DNA from: Elysia chlorotica
Lineage: Eukaryota > Mollusca > Gastropoda > Plakobranchidae
Direction of reading: 5' to 3'
NCBI GenBank assembly: GCA_003991915.1
Contig: RQTK01000422.1
Span: forward strand, 45,821 to 109,820
Length of the DNA: 64,000 nucleotides
Below, in pieces: positions 19,776 through 59,749 of this stretch; position 1 is the first letter of the stretch, and the number at the start of each line of letters is the position of its first letter. Position numbers and translations under genes: made by a program. The notes beneath the pieces are model-generated. The model searched no databases. It was not told the DNA's origin and saw nothing but the letters and a program-made list of their open reading frames with translations.

Positions 19776-22700
19776 ATGGTTGTTTTTCTTGTGGGATATA
19801 GGGGTACATTTTATTTAGTAGAATACTCTTGTTACAAAATGAAGGTTTACCATCTTTAGTTTAATAAATTCATTGCCATTTTTTTTTCATTTTATTTTAC
19901 TTAAAATGAAATGTGCTTCTTTGTCCAGTATTCCCTCGTACACTTGGGGAGAAATTCTTTACAGAGATAAAACTTAGTATTACGCGATAGAATAAATAAT
20001 TTATGTTCCAATCGATATTATGTAAATATTATAAGTGCGTCTATGTGAATGATGAAGAAAATGCTGATTTTACGAGGCAGGCAAAGAAAAGATTGAGTTT
20101 TTATCTTAGATTTTAATACTGATGACTCTCCCATTTTTAGTATGAAAGCTGCACAAACAGTCAACATTAATTTTGTAAGATTGAAATATAATATTTCTCC
20201 TCGCCAAAGGTATGATCAATTTGACAGCCGAAATGTGAAAAGGTAGTGTCGTGACTTTCTCTTTATTTGTCTTATACTTCTTTTAATTTACATGAGGACC
20301 GAATGATGTGTGTAAAATATTTATTTTCCAATTAGTCCAGATCTAATCTAAATGCATTTGAGGCTTTTTTACAGTTTGCATAATGCATTATGTACATTAA
20401 ACTGTATTTCCCTGGTCTCTAAAAAAATATCTGCACTAAATTTTTTGCGAGAATCTTCTAAGCAAAAGATTCAAACCCAGCTATTTTGTCTGTGTCTCTC
20501 ATAGTGCTGCTAACATTTTTTCTTGGCGTTTATTGAAACACTATTTGATTTGTTTTGTTTTTTGTTATTTTAATGATTTAATTATCATGCATTAGCATTT
20601 TAAAATAGAGACAATTTATCTAAATGTCATCAAACCTGCGTGCTTTGAGCAGAAGTTGTGGTTGCTACCCCTCCCCCTCCCCCTCCCGAGCCAACAAGAT
20701 TGAGGTGTATACAAAGTAGTTGGGTAGTGTTGTTTATCTGACCAGTTCTGCCGTTTTATCAGCGTGGATTCATAAAAATGAGAACCGCTGTTTCCATCCC
20801 ATGCATTTCCCCATTCTACCCTTTGTCCTCCTTCCTTCTTCCAGTAGCCTGCCACTATGACCCATCCGATCCTTACAATTTCATATCGTGCTCGACATGC
20901 TTCTAACGAAAATTAGCATTAATTTTGTTCTAATTATAATCTTTTGTGATACAATTTAATTCGTTTCGTGGTATTTTTGGTGTAGAAAGCTATTGTTTGC
21001 TGTACAGTATTTTTTAATTTAATTTCAGGGTTTTCACTTTTAGGAACCTTGTGACTGATTGACATCTTTGTTAAATCGTGTATGTAGACCTTGCCATGCC
21101 GCTTATGTCACATTGAATAGGTTTCCGGTCTGTTCTTGTTCAGAAAGGTTCTACCTAGGTAGTTATTTTCACCGAGGTAGAACCACTACCTACTGGATAA
21201 AAATAGACAACGACAAGATGGTGCTTGTTGCTGAAAACAAGTTTTCTACTTGAGTTTGTCTTTAGGGTTTTTGTTTTTTTAATTGAATATATGTAATTAT
21301 AAACGTTGAGTCTAATATTAATTTCTATTTTTGTGTAAAACAAACCTTTATATGATTATCATTTTTTTTCAATTAATCATAATGATATGTTTTTGTGTCT
21401 GGGGCTCATCATTGGCTGTGAAAAACTGAAGGAATAGATTAGAGGAAACCTGTTGTCATTGAGATATTTCTGGTGCATGGCGGGCGTTTTCCTTTGAGTA
21501 TTAATGTCCTCCTTCAAAAGTGTTAATCTTTTGTTTTGTTTTTCTGTTAAAAAGATATGGAAATGCAATGTATGTTCTTTATGCTCTAATTCGTTTTGGA
21601 TATCTATATAACTCTTTCACGATTCTAGCTTTTTTAATTATCGTCATCAGAAAATGCTACTTTTCAGCACAAAAAATATGTTTAACTATTAGGTTCATTT
21701 TATATCAGTATTATATCACACTATTGAAACAACCTTTATTAGAATCTTCTTAATTGAGGCTCTCTCAAGTGTATCTTTTTTTTTAATTATTAAAACAAAA
21801 TGATCGTTCTGTTCTTGAGTATCACTAGTACAATTGGAAAGCATGTAGCTTTTTTAAATCCAATGCGTTTTCTTCTCTTTTTTTAATCTTGTACATACAT
21901 TTAAAGCTTTTAAAACAAAATGATCATAGATTTCAGTATTTTGTGTGGCTAAATATTATATTCCTATCTATCTTAAAGTGTACTTTTTGTTTTTGTTATC
22001 TAGAGTGCAATAAACTGATAGTTTGGTCCCTTTTTCATTGTGTCTTGGTCTTCGTTATCTATGCGTTATATTATAAATTGTTTCGTCCAAACTTTATAAT
22101 TTAATAATGTATCAATTTTTTAACTGTTCCGTGGAAAACAGAATCCAGACAAAGCTTTACCAGTAGACCTACTCAAAGTTCTTTTTGTCGTGCAACACTA
22201 AGGAAATGTATAACGTTGAGAACTTTACATAGCCTACATGAAAGTGTCTATGTTGGTGATTGCTCAGAGCAATTCAAAGATCTAAGAGGAAAATAATTGG
22301 CAATGTGATTGTGTAAAATATAATCAAAATAACAAAATTTGAGTGTAAAAAAAAAAAAGAAGAAGAAACGAAACCGGTAGGCGTTAGAGCCTTATACATG
22401 TAGTCTACTAGTACTAGGCCTAGTCATCAATGGTAGGCTACTTAGGGTTATCAGATGAAAGTCGCCAAGATTGCTAATGAAATATAAATCTATAATATCA
22501 CGCTTCTTCTTTGTTTTATTTTGTTTTGTTTTGTTCTGTTTTGTCACGTTGTCAAGTTTATAAAGAGTGATATCTATTCTACAACTGAGATATTACTGTC
22601 ATAGAATAAAATGTTTTTATCAAAAGTGAGTGGGGAAAATATGGTAGCCAAGAGTTAACGATTTGCAAGTTAGAAGATATTTTTAAAGTAAACTTGGAAT

Positions 22701-23224
22701 ATCACACAAGTGCGATTAACAATTTTCTTAATGATGAATAACGTTGACGAAAGAAACTACAAAGTCGTGTATGAGATGACACACAAGTGCTATACTTTAC
22801 ATTTTCACCTTTTAAAAAATTATCAAAGTATGAGTGTCATATTGAAAAAAAAAACATAAAGTGTTCTAGAAAAATAAGGTGATTAAAAAAACAAAAACAA
22901 GAAACAATAAATGTTGATAACCACACAAGTTAAAAAAAAAGCCAGTAGGCCTACGGAATCATTGTCACAAAAGCATTTAGAGGCAAAGTTGTTGGTAAGA
23001 TGCAGAGCGAGGAAAAGGATTCTAAGCTGGGTGGACGAAACTGCGACATAATTATGTACATCGTCCAATCAACATAATCATGGAAACAGTCTCACTTGAC
23101 GTTGGGGGGAAAAAGTCGGAACCCTTTTTATCAATAGGAGTAGCATTAGCGCCTTTCATTTATCGGAAAAACCCGGCTGGGAAATTCCCTTTCTCGCTTC
23201 CGCCTTTTGTATTAAAGCCATAAC

Positions 23225-23560
23225 AATCAAATAGATCTAGATCTACATAATAGGCCTAATATATTTTGATCTAGACGATAGATCTAGTTAATACTTGAAT
23301 AAATTTCAATTTTACGCATGGTAAAATTATAAATTTAGATCTAGATCTATTACTTTTGTATCAATAAGTAAACAATAATCAGAAAACTAATAGAAAGTGT
23401 GGTGCGGCTCCAAAGTACCAAACCAAAAGTGATAGATCTAGATCTAGATCTCACAAAATTATTATTGTTATTGGTTCATACGAATCTTGTTAACTAGATT
23501 ATATAGATTCTAGCTATAGATCTAATCTAAGTCTATATCTATAACACTAATTGAAGTCTA
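23225..23560. repeat. AGATCT/TAGATC-rich palindromic low-complexity block
   Basis: Repeated TAGATCTAGATCTA motifs and variants spread over ~330 bp; a smaller cluster occurs at 41220-41330. AGATCT is self-complementary, so the block is dense in short palindromes. Confidence 0.8.
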
Positions 23561-24495
23561 GATAGTTTCAAAAAATTATAATCTAGAGCTAAAGACTAGC
23601 CTACATTTTAAAGACTATAGCTGCATACGTACATTCCTTCCATTCATTTTTCAAACATTTTTGTAGCTTAATTTGTGGGAACTAGATCTCTATTGTAAGG
23701 CTTACAATATTTTTGCCTCAATTATTCTATGCCTGTTTCTGTTCAAATTTCACTTTATACACTATAGTGTTTCTGTCCCAATATTGCTATAGCCTCTCTA
23801 TGTCTAGATCTATGTGCATTCTTTTGTTATTTTGGGAGAATTTTTTTTTTTCAAAATCAGATTATTTGGTTAAACTGTCAAAGAAAGTGAATCTCTTTCT
23901 CAGTTTAATGTTTCCTAGGTCTCAAGAAATGATGTAAACAGTGTCCAATAAAATTATTGCGATAGGCAGTGTGTTTGGCCATAGTTTCAACAATTTTGCC
24001 ATACACACTATATAATTAGTGTCTCATTTATATCCAAGTACTGAATAGAAACGATGTATATTACAATATTTTTTCCACACATTGTTTACAAACTTCTTTG
24101 TGACAAAAAGCTTTTAACTAGGAGAAAGTTTTGCTCTCTTTGGCTGCTCGATCAAATAATTTTAGTGGTCAAAAACACATAGGCCCCTATACATGTAGTG
24201 CATGTAGCAAAATTTGGACAAAAACACCACTATGAAATGCTTACAGCCTACATAGTGATATTAAACACTATATACACTCCCGAAACACTGATATTCGTAA
24301 TAATTATGTAGTGCATAGTAGTAAAGCAAAATGTGGATACAATCATTAATGTTTGTGTATACTTAACCATAAAATGTTTGGCATACCATATTTTGTTTTA
24401 GTTTACCCGGTACAATGTATTTCTGATTTTCAGCTAAATGCATTTTAGAGATAAAAAAATAAACTTCACTATGTATTTTGTACCAGCTTAAAATC

Positions 24496-24666
24496 ATGGG
24501 GAGGAGAATTCTGATTGTCCTCACAAGTCAGGGCACACTAGGTGACTCCTTGAAAAAGACTGGATGGTACCTACCTGAGCTGGCGCACCCTCTCAAGGCT
24601 TTCTTTGATGCTGGATTCACAGATTCCATAGACATTGTGTCTCCTAAGGGTGGAGCAGCACCTGTG
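24496..24666 (+). CDS. DJ-1/PfpI-like gene, coding exon 1
   Basis: ATG at 24496 starts the first beta strand (RRILIVLTSQG). It ends SPKGGAAPV with donor GTG|GTAAGA, phase 0. Its last ~42 bases and following intron are copied at 25394. Confidence 0.92.
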
Positions 24667-27490
24667 GTAAGAAGCTTCTTTGGACCAACAGCTTTATCAC
24701 CAGAGCATACAGCTGAGTTTTTACTTTGAAAAGTTCAATAACAGTGTAAACCTTTTACCATCACGCAAAACATGCTGTGCGCTATGATATGCCTTTGTGG
24801 TAGTACCTCTTTGTATATATCTGAACACCTTCCATTTAGAAATGATAAAAATAGAAGCTTTCACTTTTTATAAATTCCTCAAAACAGGTGTGCACACGAG
24901 GAATATTGGCCTCAAGTCTTGAGCGATGAAAAGGTTATTACAGCATCCTATATGTGGATGCATGGTACATGTATTGAAGTAAAATATATAGCTTTGCTTT
25001 GTACTTGTTCAATGTCAAAGAATTTTTGAAACTTGATAAATCCTGGAAGTACTATTATATTTAGTGGCCATAGAGTTTTTTTACAGCTTAGTTAATTTAA
25101 TGTTGAAAAATACATTTGATTTAGTGATAGTTTGGGGGTAAAGCAACATATGAACTAAGGATGTTTTTTTACACATCCTCATTTCATTTTTTTTTTTTTC
25201 AAATCTTGTTATACGTTGGCCCATACTGTAACTGATACTGTGTACACACACAAAAAAAGGAATTCCAGCACTTAAAAAAAAAAAAATTTTAAAAATTGCA
25301 CAAGCAGTTATATCAAACCTTTTATATTATTTCTTAGAAAATTAATGTCTGCTTATGTTACCTCTTTAGCTGTATGAAACATTCAAATCAGAGTCCATAG
25401 ACATTGTGTCTCTTAAGGGTGGAGCAGCACCTGTGCTAAGAAGCTTCTTTGGACCAAAAGCTTTATCACCAAAGCGTAAAGTTGTATTTCTACTTTAATT
25501 GTGTTGATTATTTTGAATTGTTCTTTTTTACAGGACCCTCAGAGTGCAGAGGTGTTTAAAGATGACCCGACATGTCAGTGGCTTTATAACAATGAACATG
25601 CTCAAAAGCTAATAAATCACACAAAAAGAGCTTGCGATATAACCTCTAGGTCAGTACAGTTTGTTTTTTTAGATGCATTACATCTACCATTGAAAACACA
25701 ATTGTTGCTCACCTTAAATACTAATGTATGTGTTTATTTGTCTGTATCACAATTCTTTTGACGATAATTCTTGCAAAGAGATAAAAGAGGTATTTAAAAG
25801 ATTAATAACATCTGGATTTAACCCATTGTAGTTTTCTATTGGTTTTCCTTTCAGATTTGTGTTATCATTGGTAAAAAGCAAAATATTTCTAATTGGGTTT
25901 AATTGTCTTTTTTTTTATTTTCCTTTTCCTAATTTAGTTAACCAATAGTACGCCCTTACTATTATAGTATCATCGAATGTTTCAACACTGATAAAATTTA
26001 CCATCTAGATTTTGATGATGATGACAGTTAAGTTTTTTTTTCTCACTATCATCAGGTAAAGAATGTGAACAAAGGTCAAAAATATGTATATTTTTAAAAT
26101 GATCAGTTTTCTCTACATTTTTTTCAGTAATTATTGTGCTGTGATTTATCCTGGAGGCCATGGGCCTATGTTTGATCTGGCCTGTGATAAAGAAATAGCA
26201 CAAGTAGCTTCAGACATTTTCAAAGATGGTGGACTTGTGGCAGCATGTTGCCATGGACCTGCAGGTTAGAATCCCTACCTTTTTTTCCTCTGCTATATAA
26301 AAAAATTAAGACATACAAAAAGTACCTAAATAATATATAACAAAATATATCTAGAACCAGTGGGTATTTTTTTTTTTATGTCATTTTGCAGCTCCACCAA
26401 TGTCCAGAAACAATCTTTTTTTTCTAAATTAATATTCCATTTGCAACATGGCCTTTTTATCTACCAACCAAATAAAAACTTTTTTTTCCTCTTTGTTTTG
26501 TCTGTTTTTTATTTTATTTCTCAGGGACACTTTTTCTTAGAGATGACTGAGCAATTGTGTAATACATTTAAGTTACTTAATTTTTGGGTGACATATTGGG
26601 TTTTGTTAGATTCTATTTTGCGTCAATTACATTTTAGGCTTGGTACCAGTCAAAGATGGAGATGGGAATTCCATAGTTCGTGATCGAAAGGTGACATGCT
26701 TTACGAATTCTGAAGAGAAAGAAATTGAAATGACATCACTTGTGCCTTTTGCCTTGGAGACCAAGTTGAAAGAGCTGGGATGCAATTTCTGTTGTGCAGA
26801 AGATTTTCAGGAACATGTGGTGGTGAGAGAAAATGCAATTGAATGTTTTGTTTCTAAATTGGTTTGATTCTGTCACTTAACTTGTGTAGGGACTCCTTAA
26901 TTATGGAAATTGTTAAATATAGTGTTTCAATGTGATTACAAGTAATAATAATTCATTGTTAATCTAATTTATTTTATCTTTTTCACTGCTGCAATTTTAT
27001 TGTTGAACGAACCAAAGAACCAGAGTTTGGGTTATACTGTTCAAAAGAGAACAATAAAATATTTCTTGTTGCTCAAAATGTTCTCTGCCATATTTGAAAA
27101 TAATTATCTTGTCCGAAAGCAATAAATAAAAAAATAAAAATTTTTTAACCTAACAGTCCATAATTTTGTCTACAATAATTTATATCTACGCAGCCATGAT
27201 GAAATCATAGCTCAAAAATTGTGACAGTAATGAATTGAATTTGTGCATTGCAATGTTTATCACCGAAAAGAGGGCAATATTATTTTTTATTATGTTTGGT
27301 ATTCTTGAGATGATCAATTTAGTATTAAACTGTACTTTCACAGTGTTGCTAATTTTCTGTGAATCAACTATCTTGCCTATTACACCAGGTTGACAACAGA
27401 TTGATCACAGGCCAAAACTCTCAGTCGTCCAAGGCTTTCTCTGATGCCGTTTTGCAGCACCTTAAAGAGGCTCATGGTGCCAATACTTAG
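24496..27490 (+). CDS. DJ-1/PfpI (Hsp31-like, class I glutamine amidotransferase-like) protein, 236 aa
   Basis: Five exons: 24496-24666, 25534-25649, 26128-26264, 26638-26822, 27389-27490; total 711 nt, exactly 237 codons with TAG. The product starts MGRRILIVLTSQGTLGDSLK and has the family core YPGGHGPMFDL (residues 103-113), the nucleophile elbow AACCHGPAG (catalytic Cys likely 137, His 138), VTCFTNSEE and LITGQN near the end. Glu28 in WYLPELAHP fits the conserved acid. Length and order match Hsp31-type enzymes, described in bacteria and fungi as glutathione-independent glyoxalase/deglycase or chaperone proteins. No signal peptide is seen, so it is probably cytosolic. It is closer in wording to bacterial and fungal members than to PARK7. 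Activity is inferred. Confidence 0.92.
25394..25497 (+). pseudogene. Partial copy of DJ-1-like exon 1 end with a broken donor
   Basis: TCCATAGACATTGTGTCTCT and GGTGGAGCAGCACCTGTGCT repeat 24625-24728, offset 769 bp, with about nine mismatches. The donor GTGGTAAG has become GTGCTAAG, so the copy cannot splice in the same way. It sits 36 bp before exon 2. Confidence 0.92.
25534..25649 (+). CDS. DJ-1/PfpI-like gene, exon 2
   Basis: Acceptor TTCTTTTTTACAG, donor TCTAG|GTCAGT. Reads DPQSAEVFKDDPTCQWLYNN, the region following the PLDP-type loop of the family. Confidence 0.9.
26128..26264 (+). CDS. DJ-1/PfpI-like gene, exon 3 (catalytic Cys)
   Basis: Acceptor ATTTTTTTCAG, donor GCAG|GTTAGA. Encodes AVIYPGGHGPMFDLACD and VAACCHGPAG with the nucleophile elbow. 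Confidence 0.93.
26638..26822 (+). CDS. DJ-1/PfpI-like gene, exon 4
   Basis: Acceptor TTACATTTTAG, donor GTGGTG|GTGAGA. Reads LVPVKDGDGNSIV, VTCFTNSEEKEIEMTSLVPF and LETKLKELG, typical of the family's C-terminal half. Confidence 0.92.
27389..27490 (+). CDS. DJ-1/PfpI-like gene, last exon
   Basis: Acceptor CCTATTACACCAG. Reads VDNRLITGQNSQSSKAFSDA, then VLQHLKEAHG, and stops at TAG 27488. The LITGQNP-like turn is conserved. Confidence 0.92.
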   Translation, partial: VDNRLITGQNSQSSKAFSDAVLQHLKEAHGANT

Positions 27491-27922
27491 CACAAAGATA
27501 CCTACATATATTTGCCTTTTTATAAGATATCATAGCACCCTTTCACTCTCAATCTCAGAAAATGAATCATAAATCATATTACATGTGACTAGTAATTTAC
27601 ATGGTAAGCATATCTACATTATGTAGTCATTTTAAAATTAAAATTTGAGGTCATGTGTCAGAATCATACTTTTTTGATTCGGTGCAGTAACCGGGATGGT
27701 CATTGGTGTAAATTATGTCTTTTCTGGAGCATTTTATTTTTTAATAATTCACAGTATTCATTTAGGAAAATATTATTTTTGTTTAGATGATCAAGCAGAA
27801 AATGTTTAAGGATTGAACTGCCTATTTTGACAATCATAAAATGTTTGGAATTGTCGACATGATGCCTACTTCAACTTATATCAAAATTTATATTGCCCTC
27901 TCTTTATCCATAATTTTTAAAG

Positions 27923-27928
27923 AATAAA
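27923..27928 (+). promoter_or_regulatory. Candidate polyadenylation signal of the DJ-1-like gene
   Basis: AATAAA about 430 nt after the stop, the first clear hexamer in an AT-rich 3' flank; another AATAAA lies near 28193. Confidence 0.4.
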
Positions 27929-29085
27929 GGCGAATTGTACTTTATACATAATACACTGGTTTGATATTTTAGCCGTATGATCTCAAGCTCAAGGTGGCCT
28001 TATCTCTTGATCTTAAGCTAGATATAGATTTGTGACTGCCTTTTCTAATCTATCTTCCCCTTATTCCTTTATTTACTTGTATCCTTAGGTATAGCTCTGT
28101 TTGGTAAAGCCTCTATAGTTCATTGAATGCCTTATTTGTCTCGTGATTCATTATACATTGTAATGCTGGATAACATGGAGAAAATGAATCAAAATAAATG
28201 TACTCTCAAAAACCAAAGTTTGGTAAAACTTACACTTCCATTGTAATGTTTGTACATGTATTTGACAGTTGAAGACAGAAAGACAGGCACATTAGCAGGG
28301 GGATCAAAAAGTGTCATATAAATTATAATGCACAACTGCTATAGTATAAATAGTAGTCGTCTAACAAAATTTTTTTTTTACTATATTTTCAGCATTTTCT
28401 AAATACACAATGTACACACAATAGCTGTCAAATGTACACTTTGTAAACTGTAAAATGAATAAGATATTTTCTAAAAGATTTGACTGTAATTTAGTATGTT
28501 TGTGAAGATCTATCTAAAAAGGCCATTGGGATAGCAGATAGCCTGTCTTAGTTCTATACCGCAACGGACCTCAGAGCAGGATATCCGGGGCTTGGTCACA
28601 TTTTACTGACACTCATCCTACCAGTAGGGAATAATGTGTAAAAGAAGTAGACCTTAATTTATAATTTGGGCACTCTATATTAACTCTTTGCCTACCCTCC
28701 CAGATTATATGTTGTCACAGAGGGTCATCAAAAGATGAGTCAGTTCACCACACTTGTGGTACTAAAAGTGTTAATGAACGCATCTCCTATACTCTTCTAT
28801 ACTCTCTACTTAAGACTTTCAAAGACTATGCATTTATCTGGAAACTACTGTGATAGGAAAAAAATTAGGCATATTACATGTATAAATAAAAAGGCTGTCA
28901 AGAGACAGTGACATAAAGAATATAAAAAGAACTTGAACAGACAGTTGAACAAGTGGAAAGTAAACTAATTGCATTTGCAAGTACTTTAATTTTAATGAAA
29001 CATAATCAAAATTAAAACAAAATTTTCATCATCTTAAGTGCCTTGGTTGCCCTGACTCTGTTGTAGATAAATGCCTTGGTAAATA

Positions 29086-29091
29086 TTTATT
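29086..29091 (-). promoter_or_regulatory. Candidate polyadenylation signal of the BRAT1-like gene
   Basis: AATAAA on the - strand, about 340 nt beyond the TAG at 29429. Confidence 0.35.
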
Positions 29092-29428
29092 TGAACATCA
29101 TTAGTTTGAATAAAAGAAAGGTGCAAAAGAATTGTGATACATGCAATTGCAACTGCAAATTTATAACAGTGCAGATTAAGAGATGGCACGTTATAGACTT
29201 TAACTCGCTCAGCACTTACCCCTATTTGCGTCAAATAACTATTTGTGGGATAATTTGGTATATCTAGTTTATATAACCAAAGTAGTTCACTTATCATTTC
29301 TTTTGACTGGCTATATTTTCACCTTAGCATTAGCATAGATGTGTATATAACAAAGAACAATAGCGACAGCATCAAATAAGCTATAAATATACCAAACAAA
29401 CTTCTGTATAAACAGGCAAACAAATTAA

Positions 29429-39361
<9,933 letters not shown>

Positions 39362-41750
39362 GTTTGACTGGTTTAGTGACTAATTTCAACGTGTGAAGTT
39401 CAAAAGCCTGCAAAAACATTTATAAACAAATGTATTTATAGGTTGATGAGTAAAAAAACATCATGATCGTATCATAGATCCATGGAAAACCTAGAGGTGA
39501 ATTATGATCTCATCTCATCCTGTCGTTTTTTTTTCTACTCAGACTAATCAACTCACTTAAATTTAAAACAAAAATTTTTTAAAATATAATTAAGGTATTT
39601 GTTGGGTCATATAGAGCTTATAAAGACCTCAAATGTGACTTTGTGATCAATAGATCTTTTGAGTTCTCAACAAATAGAATATTACCAACTCATTACCAAA
39701 AATAAATTAAAAAAACAATCCGTTTTGACAAAAAATGACACGGTAACTACAATATACCGCAAATAAAATTATCTTTACTTACATTAACATTTTGACACAG
39801 AAAAAAAAAAGGAACAAGGTGCTTACTATTCGCGGGTGACTTGAGGACAACCTTGAGACATGATTTTATCTCATATGAAACTTTGTCTTATTCACATAGG
39901 ACCCAATATTTCTATACTAAAAATATAAAACAATGAAAAGGCGCTCTTATCTGTTCCATCTGTTTTATGAGCAGGCTTTGAAGTATGGTGAAGCAAATAG
40001 GTGAACCACGAGTTGTGAAGTTTGGTTTCTTGGTAAGTTTGATTATTACGTGATTGTTATAAATTCAATATTACTAACCAGTGGAGGGTATCTGTGATAC
40101 AGCTACATTATTTGAACGATGGGTTTTTGAGCTAATTTATGGTTTAAGAACACCGTCCTTTGTCTATAGCAGTTGAGATGAAGTGCTAAGGGAGCAGGGG
40201 AGACGTATAAAAATAACTAGTGCCTCTGACCAGTTCTGGGTGAAGGGGAGATAAAAACTTGTAAGTTGACGTTTGTGATCACGCATCAGACAAGAGAGTG
40301 AAGATTGACATACATATGTACTCTTTCTGATTGACCAATCAATGGTATGGGGTATGGCATCTCCTCTATTTGATATGACCAATAGGCGCAAGATCGGTTG
40401 TATGACATAGACTACTCTCTCTCTCTCTGAGACTGATTATATGAATAGTTGACTTCAGGATAAAGGGTCTTTTTCTCTGAGCTGACCAATCGGCATTAAT
40501 TATGATGTATTGGACAATGAACTAAAACTCCTTTATTAATCCCGGTACACATGTTCATGCACTCATATAGTGTGAGATCCCAATTTTTAAGCTTCCAATA
40601 TTTTCTTTCTAACATTTAAACAAACTTCTGCGGTTATGTGTCTATGACACTGTGAGTGTGAGTCAGTGTCAAAAGAAAAATTTTAGGAAAGAGGGAGAAT
40701 TTAATATCACGAGTAGATTCTAGATCTATACCAGTTAAAAACGAATTTAGATCCAGAACTTGGATACCTGATTTTCTTGGCATGGTCTGGGTCAGAGTGG
40801 GTCTGTGAAAGAAGTTTCAATTTACTTCTATTTCTAAGGCCACTTCGAAAACTACAAGTGAAAGTAGTAAGCTTATTAGATAGTCTCAATGGATGTTAAA
40901 ATTGAAAGTAGGCTACTGACAGTTTAAAAAAAAACCCACCAGAGTGCTCTCCCTCCTTTGTATATTCAGGGGAGTGTATGCAAATATTTTGATTTTTTTA
41001 CACCATAAGCATTTCCTGGAGCCCCAAGCGGCAATGTCTCCCTGACAACAAAGATGGTGGCGAGAAGCTTTTTCAGACCACCTTAGGCCTTGGTTCTTGA
41101 CAATAATCTTACAGCATTCCTAATTTACAGTTTTGGTAAATATTTATTGCTAAGTAAACACTATTCATTACTTGAAAATGTAAAACTAGATGACTTTTTT
41201 TTAAACAGGGCAGTGTTTCATAATATCTTGAAAATCTAGATCCAGGCTTTCTAATAGAGATATAATCTAGAATCTATGTAGGCTCTTTAAAATCTTAAGC
41301 TATAGATCTATATCTAGATCTCTATAAAATTGTAGCGATTAAAGATCATAATACGAGATAATTTCTGATAGAATTTAAAATATTGTGTAACCTCAATGTA
41401 TATTTTTGGTCTGATTTATTGTTCCAAACGTTTACTGTCTGAGTCTTTACTTAGGCTACTAGATTTATAGAATTGCTTTTGTCCAATTATTTTTGTTATA
41501 CACACTATATAATATACTTTAATGTTTATGTCTAAATAATATTGTTTTTTTTTCACAGATACATATCAAGATTTAAAAAACAAATTATTTCTCACTCTTT
41601 CTCTTTGTAATATTTTTCACTATGATTTACTCGCAGTGTCTATGCAGTATAAAAAATAATCTCCAGGGTTAGCTTTATATTAAAATAAAACCAGTAATTA
41701 ATTTATTATTCAATAAAGTCAAGACATTAAAAAAATTATAAGCTAAAACC
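39362..41750. other. Divergent intergenic region between BRAT1-like and coiled-coil genes
   Basis: 2.4 kb separating two genes transcribed away from each other. It must contain both promoters and any 5' UTR exons. No CpG-rich core or TATA box could be assigned. A small AGATCT-rich cluster lies at 41220-41330. Confidence 0.6.
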
Positions 41751-58880
<17,130 letters not shown>

Positions 58881-58894
58881 CGGCCTGGCCACAC

Positions 58895-59050
58895 GGGGGG
58901 AGCTGCTGGTGGGTCCAGTCAGTAGGGCTTTGGACTGGAGAGCGCGAGATTCGAGGTTTGATTCTCAACTGTTGGTGCCTTTGTCGCCAGAGAGACGTGA
59001 AACTAATTAAACTCACTTTAGTGAACTAAGTCAGACATGGACACAAGAGT
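58895..59050 (+). mobile_element. tRNA-derived SINE-like element in the 3' UTR
   Basis: GTCAGTAGGGCTTTGGACTG (A-box-like) and GAGGTTTGATTCTCAACTG (B-box-like) are about 30 nt apart, followed by a non-tRNA tail (GTGAAACTAATTAAACTCAC). It begins ~15 nt after the coiled-coil stop codon. Confidence 0.55.
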
Positions 59051-59428
59051 GGGTCTATATATAGATCTAGCAATGGACACAACAACCATTAGACACTCTA
59101 GCCACCCATTCGCATTTCTAGAATGTAGCTTAGTTTGAAGTAGTTTAGTTAAGTTAGTTGCTGAGCCTGACAACACCAGGAAGCATAATGATTGTATAAT
59201 AAGTAATATTATATTATAATGTTATTAACTCATAGAACCATGTACTGATTGATCTTAAACATTTTTCACATATAACTTCCCACATAAAGTCCGACAAATC
59301 AACACCAAGATTAGAATAAGTTTAAATCATTTAGATTGTCACTGTGTATTTTCTGTCTCCATAATTATCACATCACTTCTTCTAGGACATAGGAAAATCT
59401 TGATCAATCATCCTGTGTTTTAGGATAC

Positions 59429-59434
59429 AATAAA
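59429..59434 (+). promoter_or_regulatory. Candidate polyadenylation signal of the coiled-coil gene
   Basis: AATAAA about 550 nt after the stop; several other AATAAA hexamers follow, so the site is uncertain. Confidence 0.35.
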
Positions 59435-59749
59435 AAATACTTTATACAACAATAACAGCAGTCTCTTTTATCAGTTGAAGGATAAAGTAGATTTTGGAGT
59501 TGCACTAGATATTATGTCTTTGATATTATAGAATAAAAATACGAATTTTAAAATATTGTTGAGCACTTAGCAGCAAGATATTATTTCATGTTGAAAGAAT
59601 TTTTTTTTGAATGTTTTTGATGACCACAATATTTTACAATTGTGCAAAGTATGATAAATTCATCCATTTCAATAAGTGAAAGTAAGGAATAGTTTTTCTC
59701 AATGATTTTACTCTTTATACCCTGCTGTTTGTGCGTACAAAACTTCTAA

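Larger units (their letters stand above)
19485..24495. other. Filamin 3' UTR and intergenic DNA, no gene recognised
   Basis: AT-rich, with short spurious reading frames only. It includes the filamin 3' UTR, a TTTTG-rich run at 22513-22545 and an AGATCT-rich block at 23225-23560. The promoter or a non-coding first exon of the DJ-1-like gene probably lies in 23.1-24.5 kb, since CCAG|C at 24485 just before the ATG could be an acceptor. Confidence 0.6.
27491..29428. other. Convergent intergenic region between DJ-1-like gene and BRAT1-like gene
   Basis: AT-rich 3' UTRs of the two converging genes. A ~90 bp stretch at about 28684-28775 is bounded by TTAACTCTTTGCCTACC and GGTACTAAAAGTGTTAA, loosely inverted and ending in TTAA. 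No gene seen. Confidence 0.6.
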
